Part shown: positions 1 through 11,647 of the stretch, piece by piece
Numbering within the stretch: the stretch's first letter is position 1
Layout: each line of letters begins with the position of its first letter
Notes under the pieces: model-generated
The model's input: only the letters and a program-made list of their open reading frames with translations
The model's database searches: none
Told to the model about the DNA's origin: nothing
Assembly: GCA_002150815.3 (NCBI GenBank)
Contig: NDFF03000142.1
Coordinates: 1-54,059, forward strand
Direction of reading: 5' to 3'
Length of the DNA stretch: 54,059 bases
Source of the DNA: Grammothele lineata
Taxonomy: Eukaryota; Basidiomycota; Agaricomycetes; Polyporales; Polyporaceae
Translations under genes and position numbers: made by a program

Positions 1-286
1 TGACTGGGCCCTTGGGCACATTGTCCGGCCCATATCTCCATCGTTTTGGAACGCGCCACAGCGCGAGTAGGCTCGTTGGAAAGCTAATTGAAAGGACTTA
101 ATTGAAAGGACTTTGCAACGCGCCCACTCGCGCAAAAATCGAACCATGGATTGTGAAGTTAGCTCATATTCTCCTGCCGCCTCCACACACAACGGTAATC
201 TCTCCAGACTAATTTTGATACCGCGCTGTGGCGCGTTCCAAAACGATGGAGATATGGGCCGGACAATGTGCCCAAGGGCCCAGTCA
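1..286. repeat. Foldback (MITE-like) element at left edge
   Basis: Bases 1-65 are repeated in inverted orientation at 222-286 with no mismatch that I can see, leaving about 156 bp between the arms. The left arm starts at the first base of the window, so the element may extend further left and its target-site duplication cannot be tested. No convincing coding sequence lies between the arms. The layout fits a non-autonomous terminal-inverted-repeat element; the family is not recognised. Confidence 0.7.
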
Positions 287-520
287 ACATGGGGCTATAT
301 TGTAACTACGTATGTGTATACTAATGTCCCTATGGCTCAGTCGGATACTATTCTGACTTACTTGTTGTCGTGCGCACGTTCGAAACCTTCAATCTGTGTC
401 GCTTTTTGATAGGATCATTACATTTGATTGATGCATCCTTTGGCAGGGTGCAGACTTAGTACTGGTAGGCATCCAATTTGGATGCGCAATAGGTGCTGAG
501 CTATTACCATTTCCCTCAGG
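287..520. other. Gene-free spacer between foldback and tandem repeat
   Basis: AT-richer than the gene array to its right. I see no homology to either gene family, no splice-site series and no repeat. Confidence 0.5.
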
Positions 521-1032
521 CTCCCTACTGTTATGGCTCTATACTACTGTAAATGTAGCTATAGTGCGCATTGGCGAGGGTCTCCGCGTTTGCGCTGGTG
601 TGCGGGCATTGCGCACAGGCGAGAGCGGCCGCCTGTGCGCTCAATTCCCTCCCTACTGTTATGGCTCTATACTACTGTAAATGTAGCTATAGTGCGCATT
701 GGCGAGTGTCTCCGCGTTTGCGCTGGTGTGCGGGCATTGCGCACAGGCGAGAGCGGCCGCCTGTGCGCTCCATTCCCTCCCTACTGTTATGGCTCTATAC
801 TACTGTAAATGTAGCTATAGTGCGCATTGGCGAGTGTCTCCGCGTTTGCGCTGGTGTGCGGGCATTGCGCACAGGCGAGAGCGGCCGCCTGTGCGCTCAA
901 TTCCCTCCCTACTGTTATGGCTCTATACTACTGTAAATGTAGCTCTAGTGCGCATTGGCGAGTGTCTCCGCGTTTGCGCTGGTGTGCGGGCATTGCGCAC
1001 AAGCGAGAGCGGCCGCCTGTGCGCAATGCCCA
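521..1032. repeat. Tandem repeat, four 128-bp units
   Basis: Four near-identical 128-bp units start at 521, 649, 777 and 905. Each contains an internal hairpin whose arms (GCGCACAGGCG and its complement) flank a NotI-like GCGGCCGC core. The open frames running through the array are a by-product of a repeat unit with few stops (128 is not a multiple of 3, so each unit shifts frame) and are not genes. Confidence 0.9.
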
Positions 1033-1135
1033 CACCAGTGCGAATTTACAGCAGTATGGAGCCACAACCTGAGTAAGGAGGCAATTGAGCGCACAGGCGG
1101 CCGCTCTCGCCTGTGCGCAATGCCCGCACACCAGC
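1023..1135. repeat. Inverted remnants of the 128-bp repeat
   Basis: Two segments, about 1023-1071 and 1087-1135, are reverse complements of parts of the 128-bp unit. The second is an exact inverse of the hairpin plus the adjacent GC-rich half. The array therefore ends in a head-to-head arrangement. Confidence 0.75.
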
Positions 1136-1256
1136 ACAAGTGTAATGTATATAAACCATGTACCCAGTGTTTTCCTTAATGATCCCCGGCACAAATGCAG
1201 CAGTCCTAGCCTTTTACAGGGCCTAACCTGGACTCCAGGGTTAAAAACTACTATAA
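1136..1256 (+). promoter_or_regulatory. Junction segment with TATA-like box ahead of truncated gene
   Basis: A TATATAAA stretch lies near 1148, about 105 bp before the first in-frame ATG of the truncated family copy. Homology to the gene family begins abruptly at about 1259, so this is the breakpoint where the upstream half of the gene was lost. Whether the box drives anything is unknown. Confidence 0.35.
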
Positions 1257-4200
1257 ATGATCACCGACGAACATCGGGCTTTCCTGGGCACAAAACGGGC
1301 CGGGTTCGAAGGGATCTTCGAGCAATTCACCTCTTTGATCCCGAAGAAGGAGAGGAAGGTCAGTCGACAGTCGGTGACGAAAGCGGCGGATTGGGTCGGT
1401 CTCGTCGGGTTTCAATGGACAGCGGAGAAGTTCAAGGAGAGCGAGGTCGACGATCTGCGATCGCACATCCGGGCCTCGATGATGGTGGACGACGATGACC
1501 TCACCCCCGCGACCGGCCGAAAAACCAAGATGGGCAAAGCGAAGGAGCGAGTGTTGGAGCTCGTGGACCAGAAGGGAGGCTTTACGGCTGACGCCGTGAA
1601 ACGACATCCCATGCTCGCGCTGGTCCAGCCGCTCATCGCTTTCTACCCCATGTTCGGTGGGAAGGATAACCGGGATGCGAACGCGAACGCTTTGGCGATC
1701 ATCCTCTGGTACGTTTGGAAGATCTACAAGGCCACCGTTCTGCCCACCTTCTACATGAAGTTCGTCCGCGAGTTACGGTGGGACCTGGTCTCCTTCTTGC
1801 GGTTCCTCGCCGTCCCCGCCGATGCGCCGACGGAGGAAGGGTCGAGGGTGTCTGGGGAGGAGGCGGAGGGCGACAAGTATCTCTACTTCTTCCTCTGGGA
1901 CTCGTTCACGTTCTTGGCGGACTGCGTACGCGTCGACGAGCCCGTCGGCTACGACTTCGAGAAGACGACGGCCAAGAACATCGTCGGCCGACAGCGGACG
2001 GCCCTCGTCGCGCAGGCCTTGCGCGTCGACGCGGTCAAGCATCTCAACGCTCTTCTGCAGACAGCCCTGGCGCACCAGGAGGTGGAAGTTGTCGAAGAAG
2101 GTAATGGTCGGATCAAGGTCAGGGCCGTCCCTGGGACTGCAGATCCTCACATCGCCGCGCTCGTCAAGAAGTTGTCCGCGGTAAGTGCGATTCACTCTCG
2201 TGAGGGAGGATCCCCCGCCCGAGCGCGCGGAAAGCCGCGCGGCCTTGGGGTGGCGAGCGCTCATCTTGGACGGCGCGGCTTTCCGCGCACTCGAGAAAGC
2301 GGTGCGGCAGAGGGGCGGGCGCCAAAGCTCATCCGGGCGCGCGGGATTCCGCCCGCTCGCGACTGGCTTGTGACGGGGTTCAACCGGGGCGGGCGGTGGC
2401 TCGCGGACCTGAGGATGATAGGCCGGATCGTGTGTGCCTTGCGCGAGCTGTTCGACTGACAGTTGTTGCCCCCAAACAGGCGCTGCAGAAGAACTTCAAC
2501 TTCCACGTAAACCAAGCGGAGGGAGGGAAAACTCCATACGTCGCCAATGTCGACGCCCCTAACTACCTCGCGCTCGACGTGGCCATTCCTGCTCCCGCGA
2601 AACGCACGAACGGCCACTACTTCACGGGTAAGCAATTTGCAACGCAGGACCCTGAGGGGTACGAAGCCTACGTGAAGGATGCCGAATCACTTGGTCTCAC
2701 CCCGCTTGATCGGTCGTCGCACAACCCGCCAAAGGGTGATGTGGCGTACCCGCAAGACGTCCGGCGGGAGTTAGCCCGACGCGAGGCGGCTAAGCCAAAG
2801 ATGACGGCCGCCCAGCGCAAGAAGAAGGAGCGTGAACAGCTGAAGGCGAAGGAGGCCGGGGCTGTGGCCGAGGCGCGTAAGGCAGAGAAGAAACGGAAGG
2901 AGAAGGAGCGCGAGGAGCGTGCCACCCGCGCTGTAGCACGCTCCTCGAAGGCGTCGAACAAGGAGGTGAGAGACGGGGACGGGAGCGACAGCGACAGCGA
3001 CGATAGCGATACGGACGAGACAGAGAGCGGTAAGAGCGACGCCGACGAGCCCCCTACAGCCAAAAAGTCGGCTGCAGGAAAGCGCAAGGCCGGGGCCAAG
3101 GCATTGCCCTCCGGTCACGGTCAGAAGAAGGCGGAGTCTCACCCCAAGGACGTCGAAGACCGGTCCGACGGCGAGACTGCCGCGACGACGGCCGATCACA
3201 TCATTCCCCTGTCCAAGATCGGCCCTCCCAGGAAGCCGTCCAAGCCGAAGTCATCTGACCAGCTCCCGGAGGACTCGCCCGCAAGCGCCGAGCCCAACGG
3301 CGAGTCCGAGGAAGAAGACTCGTCGGGCGGTTCGACAACCACTGACGAGGAGGCTACCGTGGGTGGTCCAGTGAGACGCCAGAGGAAGAGGGCCTCACCC
3401 GAAGACGGTAGGTCGTCCAGCGAAGGCGAGCCCTCGGTGAGTCCTTGATGGACTACGACGTGCGTTTGCTAACGCTGGGGGCACGCCGCAATCAGACTGG
3501 CTCCGGTAAGTCGTCTGCAGGGGAGGATGGGATGGACGTCGAGAAGGACGCCGACGAGGTGGCGAAAGAGGCGGAGATGGATGTCGAGAAGGAGGCGGAG
3601 AACGCTGGGCAGAAGGTGGCGAGCAATGACGTCGCAGGCGCCGGGAGCGACGAGACCGGTACACAAGATGTGGCGCACCCGCCGAGTCCGGTCGACTTCG
3701 GGGCTGTGGGAGATGAGGTCCAGCTAGATTTTCCTTCCGAGGTCGAAGAGGAAGTCTCGCAAATGGCGGATGGAGCCACTGTGGGCAGTGCGGAAATCCT
3801 CGGTCAGTCCGCGTTGCTCTCCATGCCGATGTCTCTGTGCGCGTACGGCCGTTAGCCCGGGTCTGCTCGGCCTCAGGCCGAGCGGGATTCCGCGCGCCCG
3901 AGCGGGATTCCGCGCACCCGAGCGTGGGTCGCCACCCCGTCACTCGAGTGCGCGGCCCCCCGCGCAATCGGGGCCCCTCCGCATGACTCTTCGACTAAAC
4001 TCTTGCGCCCAACTGCAGGTACGGCCGACGATGCGGCTACGACCAAGCGCACGCGCGAGGAGGCGGATTTATCCAAATCCTCGGCCGATGGCCCTCGCGA
4101 AGGCGGCGAGCCCAAAATCAAGCGTGTCAAGGTAGCAGCCGCGTCCAACATGCAGCCGTACGCGCGATTCGCCGCCGCCCGCACCACCGAGGAGCCGGTC

Positions 4201-4542
4201 ACGCCCGTGCCTGCCACTTCGAGTAAGAAGAGTGTGCACGCGGCACGCCCCTCCCATGCACCTCTCTCTAACGTGGCGGGGCCCTCTACCTTACCGGGGG
4301 CTGGGCGCAAAGGCGCGGGCGGCAAGCCCGGCACAGGCAATGCTACTGTCGAGAGTCGCAAATCTCGACGTCTCCAAGATCGTGGCACGGGTTCGAAGAC
4401 TCCTGGAATCACCGGCGGTGGGAGCGACGTCGACGCTCACGCTGACGAGGACGACGTCGACGCTCACGCTGACGAGGACATCCAAGGAGCTGGCAAGACC
4501 GGCCGAGGACTTCAACGCTTGGAGATTCATAACCGGTTTTGA
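1257..4542 (+). pseudogene. 5'-truncated copy 1 of the large gene family
   Basis: Exons: 1257-2180, 2480-3436, 3496-3802, 4019-4542; all junctions keep frame (904 codons including stop). Family exons for the ParB-like part, the LPQGPW part, the MWSAV part and the VARWFQPAG part are missing, so about the first 650-680 residues are absent. The ATG at 1257 sits at the break and is probably fortuitous. What remains is the helical W-x-G-L-V-G-F domain, the PYVAN / DPEGYEAY domain, a long Lys/Glu/Arg-rich probable single helix, an acidic Ser-rich stretch, and a basic tail (KRTREEADL, then KIKRVKV). The tail carries a 9-residue acidic repeat twice (4426-4479). Introns 2181-2479 and 3803-4018 carry GC palindromes. 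It may be dead or may give an N-terminally short product; no function is known. Confidence 0.75.
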
Positions 4543-5010
4543 GGTGATCATCGACCCCTTGGTGAACGTCCTCGAAACGCATCCCTGACGCAGCGTTTGC
4601 CAAACAGTCACTGCCCATCGCCTACAATGTCGTATGCTCTGTTCGCCCGGCCCACTTCAATGCACCGAGAATTTATTGCGCTCGTACCCAGATACAGGAC
4701 AGTTCTGGTCTCATGTCGCGGTCGAGACGACGAGATCTACCCGGCGATTGCCCTGTCCCGTATCGTATGTTAGACGTCTTCGTTTGTAACCCGCGCTCGC
4801 TTGTAACCCGGTCGTCGTTCAACACGGCGGTCCGTGACTTCGAATATGGAAACCTTTCTGGCGTCCTAAATGGTTACCGCGAGGCAGTAATGCCGGTGCC
4901 CCGTCAGTCGAACTGCATCTAACATGAACGTTTCAAAGGCGCTTCCAACGGGCTTCAATCGACGATGATGTGAGAGAGGCGTCGAGACACAGGTCAGTCA
5001 GACCAAGTCC

Positions 5011-5347
5011 GACGGCGCGGAATCCCGCGCGGTCTAGGTAGCTGGATGGGTTCGATGCAAGTACACGAACGCTGTTCGGTGAGTGAGCTAGGCGCTTGTT
5101 CATGAGACCGCGCGGAATCCCGCGCGGCCTTGGTAGCTCCATGCGGGCGAGCGGCGTCCCCCGCACTCGAGCCGGGTCCGAAGAAAGGACGTGCTGTCTG
5201 AAAAGTAAGTCCCACATGGGGCCATGCACGTCAACCGGTGGGGTGGCGCCAAGTGATACCGAGCGGGTCGCCGCGCGCCCGAGCCCATGCAAATCCTGTG
5301 TGGCCCCGTGATGTAACCGTCCGACCGGGCGGGAAGCCGCGCACGCG
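5011..5347. repeat. GC-palindrome cluster in promoter of copy 2
   Basis: Five palindromic units at about 5011-5034, 5105-5128, 5144-5170, 5261-5283 and 5322-5346. The first two are almost perfect dyads around GCGCGGAATCCCGCGC; the others vary in the central bases but keep the CGG...CCG arms. Confidence 0.8.
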
Positions 5348-5460
5348 AGCAAGACGTTAAGCAGGGAAACGAAGATCGGTTCGTGAGATCGGTTCGCGAG
5401 CCCGTACCGAAGAAGCCCACCGTGCACGTGTGCCTCAAATGGCTCCGCCCCGCCATCTCT

Positions 5461-5470
5461 GATCATCGAT
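5461..5470 (+). promoter_or_regulatory. Shared upstream decamer GATCATCGAT (copy 2)
   Basis: Lies 102 bp before the ATG at 5572. It matches the GATYATCGAT consensus found upstream of every family copy that keeps its 5' end. Likely a transcription-factor site; the factor is unknown. Confidence 0.6.
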
Positions 5471-5571
5471 AGAGGATCGAAAGGCGGACTTGCGGGCGGA
5501 CAGCTTGCGCAACTTGCGACTGTACATCACCACTCAGCTCGTCCTTTTTTGCGTGCACGTCTTCGTTTCAA

Positions 5572-8500
5572 ATGTCTCAACAGGTGCGTCAGCGTATTAC
5601 GTTGGCGAAAGCGCTCCCTAGTCTCAATACGGCGTGCGATCCCGCGGTCGCAGTCGCAGCCCGCAGGTTCGCAGGGTGCAAAGTCCAAGGGTAAGCAGAA
5701 GGCGACGGCAGCGCCCTCTGGACAGGCGGAGGACATGGAGGTGGAGGTCGTCGAGCAGCCAAAGAAGAAGCAGACAAAGGAAGAGAGAGAGGCCGACGCG
5801 CAAGCGAGGAAGCGGGGCGTGGAGTACGAATTGGAGGCAGCGAAGCAGAAGATGGCCGAGGCGCAGAAAACCGGCAAGATACCCGTTTTGAAGGGCACCA
5901 CGGCTGAGGCGGAGACGAGACTGAAGGAGCTGTCGGACGAGTTCTACGTCGGGGACGTCAGGTTGCGTTTCGAGGACGACGCGAACATGATGATCGTTCC
6001 CGCCTTGGACAGCAACCGGACGGAGATGCCGTCGCACTGGCGGAACCTCGGGATCGACATGTTCTTTCACATGGTCAAAGACGACGCATTCCCGATGATA
6101 TTCATAGCTAACCCAGACGACTTCGCGGACGGGGTGCTGAAGAAGGACCCGGCGCCGGAGGAGGTGGAGCTGGTCAGATGGAAGAATGAGGGCCAGCCGC
6201 ACACCGTCTACAAGGTCGCAGGGCAACACCGGGAGAAGGGTTTAAAATACGCGCGGGAGCTGTGGGGGCGGAAGACGGCGGAGCTGGTGAAGGAGAAGCG
6301 AGAGATCGAGAAGGGAGACAAGAAGGAACACCTGCGGTCGCTGGCGGAGGTCGACGCCGATTTGGCTCGCTTGCGCGATAAGTGGGTGACGCTCTGCTGG
6401 TTCCGTGCGCGGGTGTATCGACTCGGTGAGTGTGGCTTTCGTACGTAGTGAGCGCGCTAACCACATCGGTGGAGAGCAGACACGCCGCCTGCCGTCCGAG
6501 AGTATCTCGCCCGCAACGTCGCGGTCTCCCAGGAAGCGGAGAAAACGCCAGATGCTCTGTGGAGGCAAGGGCGGGAGTTGAAGGGGATGCTGGACAGGAA
6601 CGCGGACAGCAGTGAGAGCGAGGAACAGCTACCGCAGGGCCCCTGGGACGGCGACAAGTGGGACTCACATGTGCTGCTGTCGGTCATAGGACCGAACGCG
6701 AAGGGCAAGAACACAGGACTCCGTTCCCTGTTCAACGTGTGGGCGGCGTGGCGGCTGATGCGCGACCTCGCGGCCTTGCCGTACTATCAGGACGAACGGG
6801 TCTTACCGATCGCGACCTTTCGTTACATGCACGACGAGGTCGGCGCGAAGAAGCAGATCGCGGGCTATGTGAGTGTCACCATATTGTTCTGCGAGACGCG
6901 CTAGGTAACCTAGACCGTTCCGACCGTAGATGTGGAGCGCCGTATTCAGCCTTCACGTCGAGCTCTTGCACTTCATGACGACGTATAAGCCGTGGCCGGC
7001 GACGACAGAGAGCGCCGTTCTCCGAAGGTTCTGCACCACGGTGGAAAAGAGTGACTCGTTCTGGGAACAGGTAGCGCAGAGCGAGATCGAGGTGCTGCCG
7101 CCGTCTGCAGTGCCGTCGCGACTGAGCGACCTCATGGAGAAAACGCGCGAGCTATTCGACAAGGCTGCGAAGGGCCGGACGAGTCCTTTCGTGTTGCCGG
7201 TGCCAATTATGCAGGCCCTGGAAGACTTGTTCAACGAGCTGTTCGGGAGTTATGAGGGCCTGCTCGGGGATCGGACAAACGAGAGGTACGTCGCGCTCTG
7301 GGGCGTGTACGTCAAGAAGGCCACAAAGCTCCTGAAAGAGGACTGGGAGAAGAGGGAGGCCGAGATCCGCAACTTCAACGAGGACAGCGAAGACGTTATT
7401 GCGCTGAAGAACGCCTCACGCAAGTGGGAGTTCTATGTGTTCCTGCAAAACCACCGCCTGGTGCCGATGCTACCCGTGCCAACGGCGAGCGTGCTGAGGA
7501 GACTGGAGTGCATCGTGGAGTCGTGCCAGTGGGGCGTGTACTCGGTGAGTGGGGGGGGGGATTTTCACTTTGGCTGGCGGACGATCGGGTGAGCGGAAAG
7601 CCGCGCACTCGAGGCCGGGCGGGCGGAAAGCCGCGCACCCGAGCCAGAGCGGGCGGAATGCCGCGCGGTCCTGAGCCAGAGCGGGCGGAACGCCGCGCGG
7701 TCCTGAGCTGCTGAGCGACATACTATGGGTCGCGAAAAAGCGCGCTCGGGCCCACGGTCGTCCGCTTACTCCGGTAGACGCCGCCCGTCTGCGAAATGTA
7801 GGCAGCGGACTTCCCCTCGGACTGTGTTGTAGGTAATGTCGCGACGTTACGCTGACAGGCACGCACAGGTCGCTCGCTGGTTCCAGCCAGCTGGAGAGAT
7901 GCTCATCCGTACAAAAGGCATCCCCGCGTACGACTTCGCGAGCGTGCTCGAGCAGAGCATCATCAATCACCCCGATGTCACCAACCACGGCTACGTGCGG
8001 GGGCTGGTGAGCGTTCATAATGCACGTGGAACGTGATCGGTCGAGTGACAGTAATTGTGGCAGATGTGGGACTATTTTCTCTCTCGTGCGTCGCACCTGA
8101 GGGCCCTGCACATTCTCGTCGAGCCCATGATTACCAACGAGCACCTCGCGTTCATCGGAGCAAAACGCGTGGCGTTCGAAGGCATCTTCGAGAGCTTGAC
8201 GGACCTCGTCCGCGTGTTGGATCGCAAGGTCAAGCCGCGCGACTTCGCGAGCAATACGGAATGGGCCGCTTTCGTGGGTTACGCCTGGTCGAAGGACGAG
8301 TTCAGGGCTAGGAAGGTCGACAGCGTACGGTCGTACATTCGTGCGTCCATGGTGCTCCCCGGCGACAACCTGAACCCGGGAAACGTCAAGACGAAGGCAG
8401 GGAAGGCGAAGGAAGCTGTGCGGCGCCTCGCAGACCACCACGGCAAAATCACGTCGGAAGCCCTGGACGTGCACTCGGTGCTCTACTTGGTGAAGCCCCT

Positions 8501-11500
8501 CGTTCCCTTCTATCGCAAGTTCGGCGGCAGCGACAACCGGGACGCGGACGCGAACGCTCTCGCCGTTCTGGTCTTCTACCTGCGGAGGATTTACAAGACC
8601 ACCGTAGTGCCGACGTACCACATGAGATTCGTTCAGGACTTTCGCAGCGACGTCCTCTTGTTCATGCGGTTTATCGTACGGCCCACTCAGATCGACGAAA
8701 TCACTGCGGAGCGGATAGAGGGCTCGTCGACCGACACGAAATATTTATATTTCTCCTTTTTTGACAGCCGGAGGCCAGAGAGGATTCTGGAGACGGCGCC
8801 GCCACCCATCGGCTTCGACCCTGAAAATACGACTCCGGAGAACATCGTCCACCACCAGCGGTTGGCCCTCGTCGTGCGAGCCCTCCGCGAAGATGCGATC
8901 AAACACATCAACGCGCTCGCAAGGAACCCTCTCGCACATCAGTCGGTGGAGTACGTCGAGGACCGGAAGGGCCACCTCAAGGCGGTGCCCGTGGCGAATA
9001 GCCTGGACCCGCAGTTCTGCGACGCCCTCAGGCAACTGGTGACCGTGAGTGTATTAATGGCGCGTTTGAACGAACGCTCCGTGCTTTTGCAGCTACGCAC
9101 GCACTAACCGAGGCGGCCCCGACTGAGCGGCGTCCCGCGCACACGGACGCCCTGTGTGCGGGCGTGTCACTGCGTGTGCGCGGAATGCCGCGCGGTCGAG
9201 GACCGTCCGAGTGGGCGCCACGCACTGATGTGCGCGTCCTAAGAGTGCGCGGCCGGCCGCCCGGTCTGGCATGTCGCCGCTCTGTCCGCCGTGGGAGCAG
9301 CCGTACGATATTGACTATCTATCTACCTTTGCAGATAGCCGAGGGTAACCTCAACTTCCACAAGGACAGGGAGGGTGGCCAAGGAACCCCGTACATACCC
9401 AACCCGGAGAGCGCGACATACGCGTCCCTAGGCGTCGTTATTCCAAAACCAGCTCCCCCAAGCACCGGTTTTTATCGCTCGGTGGGCGAGTTCCAAGCCC
9501 GCGACGCGGCGGGCCACCACGAGTACGTCAACGAGGCGCGAACGTATGGACTGACGGCCCTCGGCACCGAGGGCTCAGAGGACGCGGACCCTGCGTATCC
9601 ACAAGACGTCCAGCAGGAGCGGCTACGTCGAGAGAAAGCCGATCCCGTCGCGGGCGAGGCTGACCGTCGGCGCAGGGAGCGTGAGACTCGGAAGGTCGAG
9701 CGGACAGTGGGTGAGCGGAGGGCCCGAGAGGCCGACGCGGCACGCAAAGAGACGGAACGCGAGGAGCGTGGGGCCAGGCAAGCCGCTCGTGAGGTGAAGC
9801 GTCAACGGCAAGAGGCGCGCGCACGGGATTCCGATATAGGGAGCTCCGAGGGGGAGGCAGAACGCGAGGACGACGGGCTTGACGAGGGTGGCGCGCCGGC
9901 ACCTGAAGCCTCCGTCAAAGGTATCGTCTCACCGGAGCTCAGCGCTCGAGAGCCTCGGGCGGCCGATCTTTCCGTGCTCGCACCCGACGTCGAAGCCCAG
10001 GAGGCCCTGGAGATGGCGATGGATGTCGACGAGGAGCCCTGGGGTGGTATCGACGTCGACTACGTGGGCATGAGTGTCGCTGGGACGCCGTCTTCACCTA
10101 CAGCTCCCGAGACTTCCTCGCCTCCCTCCGCGCCCGCTCCAAGCGCGCCGGTGCCACCGTTGCACAAGGTCGGGCCACCGAGAGGAGTTCCTCGTGCTCC
10201 AGCGGGAGGGTCGAGAGCTCTGGCAACACAGGCGCCCAGCTCGAGTGAGGACGAGTCGTCTGCATCGGACTCCTCAAGCTCCCGCTCAAGCTCCCGGTCG
10301 AGTGCTGTCTCCGGATCGGGTTCCAGCTCTCGCGCGGGTTCACGTTCAACTCGTTCTGCTGGCACATACTCTGCGCTTGAACAACCCCCGCCGTCCGATG
10401 ACGGTGACGAGTACGAGTACGAGTACGGGGACGAATATGAGCAGGAGGAAGAGAGCGAGGAGGAACTTTTTCAGACGCGTCGGAGGAAAACGGACCTGTC
10501 TACGGACGAGGATTCGTCTCCGGTGAGAGACCCCAGGGTGAGCTCACCGTGCTCTGCAATGCGCTCACTTGGAACTTTTGAACTGATGTGGACTAGATTC
10601 TTGCCGCCTTGCGTCACAGGGCTTTGATACCTGGGTCCGAGCTAATGGACCTCAACGTCTACGTGGGTGGGGATATTCCCCTGGACAAGTCCTCCCTCGA
10701 GTTGAAGGACGGTGAAAGCACGGAGCTCGAGGGATCTACGGAAGGCGGGAATGAGGTGACGCAAAGTCGTGCTGCGACACCAAGTGAGCCGGTGGTCGTC
10801 GGCGAGCACGTCGTCCCCGAAACTCCCCCGCCCGCCGGCCTTCGCCCATTGGGCGGCACTCCTGCTGAAGACACTGAGAGCTCGAGCGGATCAGACGATG
10901 AACCGCTCCTTCAAGTGGTGAGCAGGTCGAGGCAAGCCACCGCGGCCGGTAAGTCACCATTTTCAAGCGCTGACGCGTTTGCGCGAGTGCGCGGCATTCC
11001 GCGCGCCCGAGCGAGACTCCGCGCGGCCGGGCGGGAACTCCGCGCGGTCGACGGGCGTTGCTGAATGGGCAGCTTGCCGCGCCCTCGCGCAGCCCTCGCG
11101 CAGCCATTCTGCGGGCGCGCGGTTTTCCGCTCCAGCGCACATCCACTCGTCTGCATTGTACTCAACTTTGCTTCACTCGGCAGACTTGGCTGCAGACGAA
11201 GAGGCTTTGAAGCGCAGCCGCGAGGAGGCCGCTATGTCCGGATCTTCCCCGGAGAGCAAAGCGGGATCGCATCGGCCCCCCGTGAAGCGACCGAGGACGC
11301 TCCCTTTCCGTCTGCCTACCACGGAGCAAGGTTCGACGTCTTCAGTCGTGGGCGTGGCCCGCCTCTCCTCGGTCACCGTCCCTGTGGCGTCCCACCGTCG
11401 CGAAAGCGGCTTTTCGTCTGCAGTGGCCGGACCGTCTACGACGGGACCGTATGCCTCCGGGTCGTCCGCTGCTGTCCCCTCCATAGCTGCTGGGCTCGAG

Positions 11501-11647
11501 TCTCACCAGCGGGGGCGAGGGATGGTCCGTGTAAATGTGAGTGCGGGAATCCCAGCGTCCGGGCGCCCCCGCTCCGTCCCGAGAGGTGATCGAGGCGGCT
11601 CATCACGCACGGATCGTGACGATCGCAACGTTCATGGCAGGGGCTGA
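5572..11647 (+). CDS. Copy 2, long class: large unknown protein with ParB-like N-terminal domain
   Basis: Exons: 5572-5583, about 5660-6425, 6480-6868, 6930-7544, 7869-8006, 8064-9044, 9335-10537, 10597-10948, 11184-11647; frame is kept to give 1639 aa. The only soft choice is the exon 2 acceptor, where in-phase AGs exist at 5653, 5659 and 5674. Residues about 100-215 read YVGDV, then NRTEMPSHWRN, FPM, NPDDFADG and VAGQHR (190-195), a layout like ParB/Srx domains. Exon 3 carries LPQGPWDG, GPNAKGKNTG and YYQDERVLP. Exon 4 ends LPVPTASVLRRL...QWGVYS. Exon 5 carries WFQPAGEML, exon 6 is a 327-aa mostly helical domain, and exon 7 has a long Arg/Glu helix followed by Ser/Asp-rich and EYEYEYGDEYE sequence. 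Exon 9 holds KRSREEAAMSGSSPE and KRPRT, an NLS-like pair. Long introns 4, 6 and 8 carry GC palindromes. Molecular role unknown, probably nuclear. Confidence 0.8.
7591..7707. repeat. Four GC palindromes in tandem inside intron 4 of copy 2
   Basis: Four units spaced about 26-32 bp apart share CGGAA-[AT]-GCCGCGC centres. A run of ten G's (about 7551-7560) sits just after the 5' splice site of the same intron. Confidence 0.8.

Larger units (their letters stand above)
4543..5571. other. Intergenic region upstream of copy 2
   Basis: Holds the 3' flank of copy 1, a run of GC palindromes and the presumed promoter of copy 2, with a decamer shared by the other family promoters. Short open frames here run through palindromes and show no homology to either family. 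Confidence 0.6.

Noticed and set aside
533..1194. Open frames of 60-125 codons on both strands
   Set aside because: They run through the 128-bp tandem repeat; every unit recodes the same peptide in shifted frames.
3437..3520. 17-bp intron suggested by GTAAG...GCAG near 3506-3522 in copy 1
   Set aside because: Too short to be spliced; the reading frame passes straight through and matches family composition.
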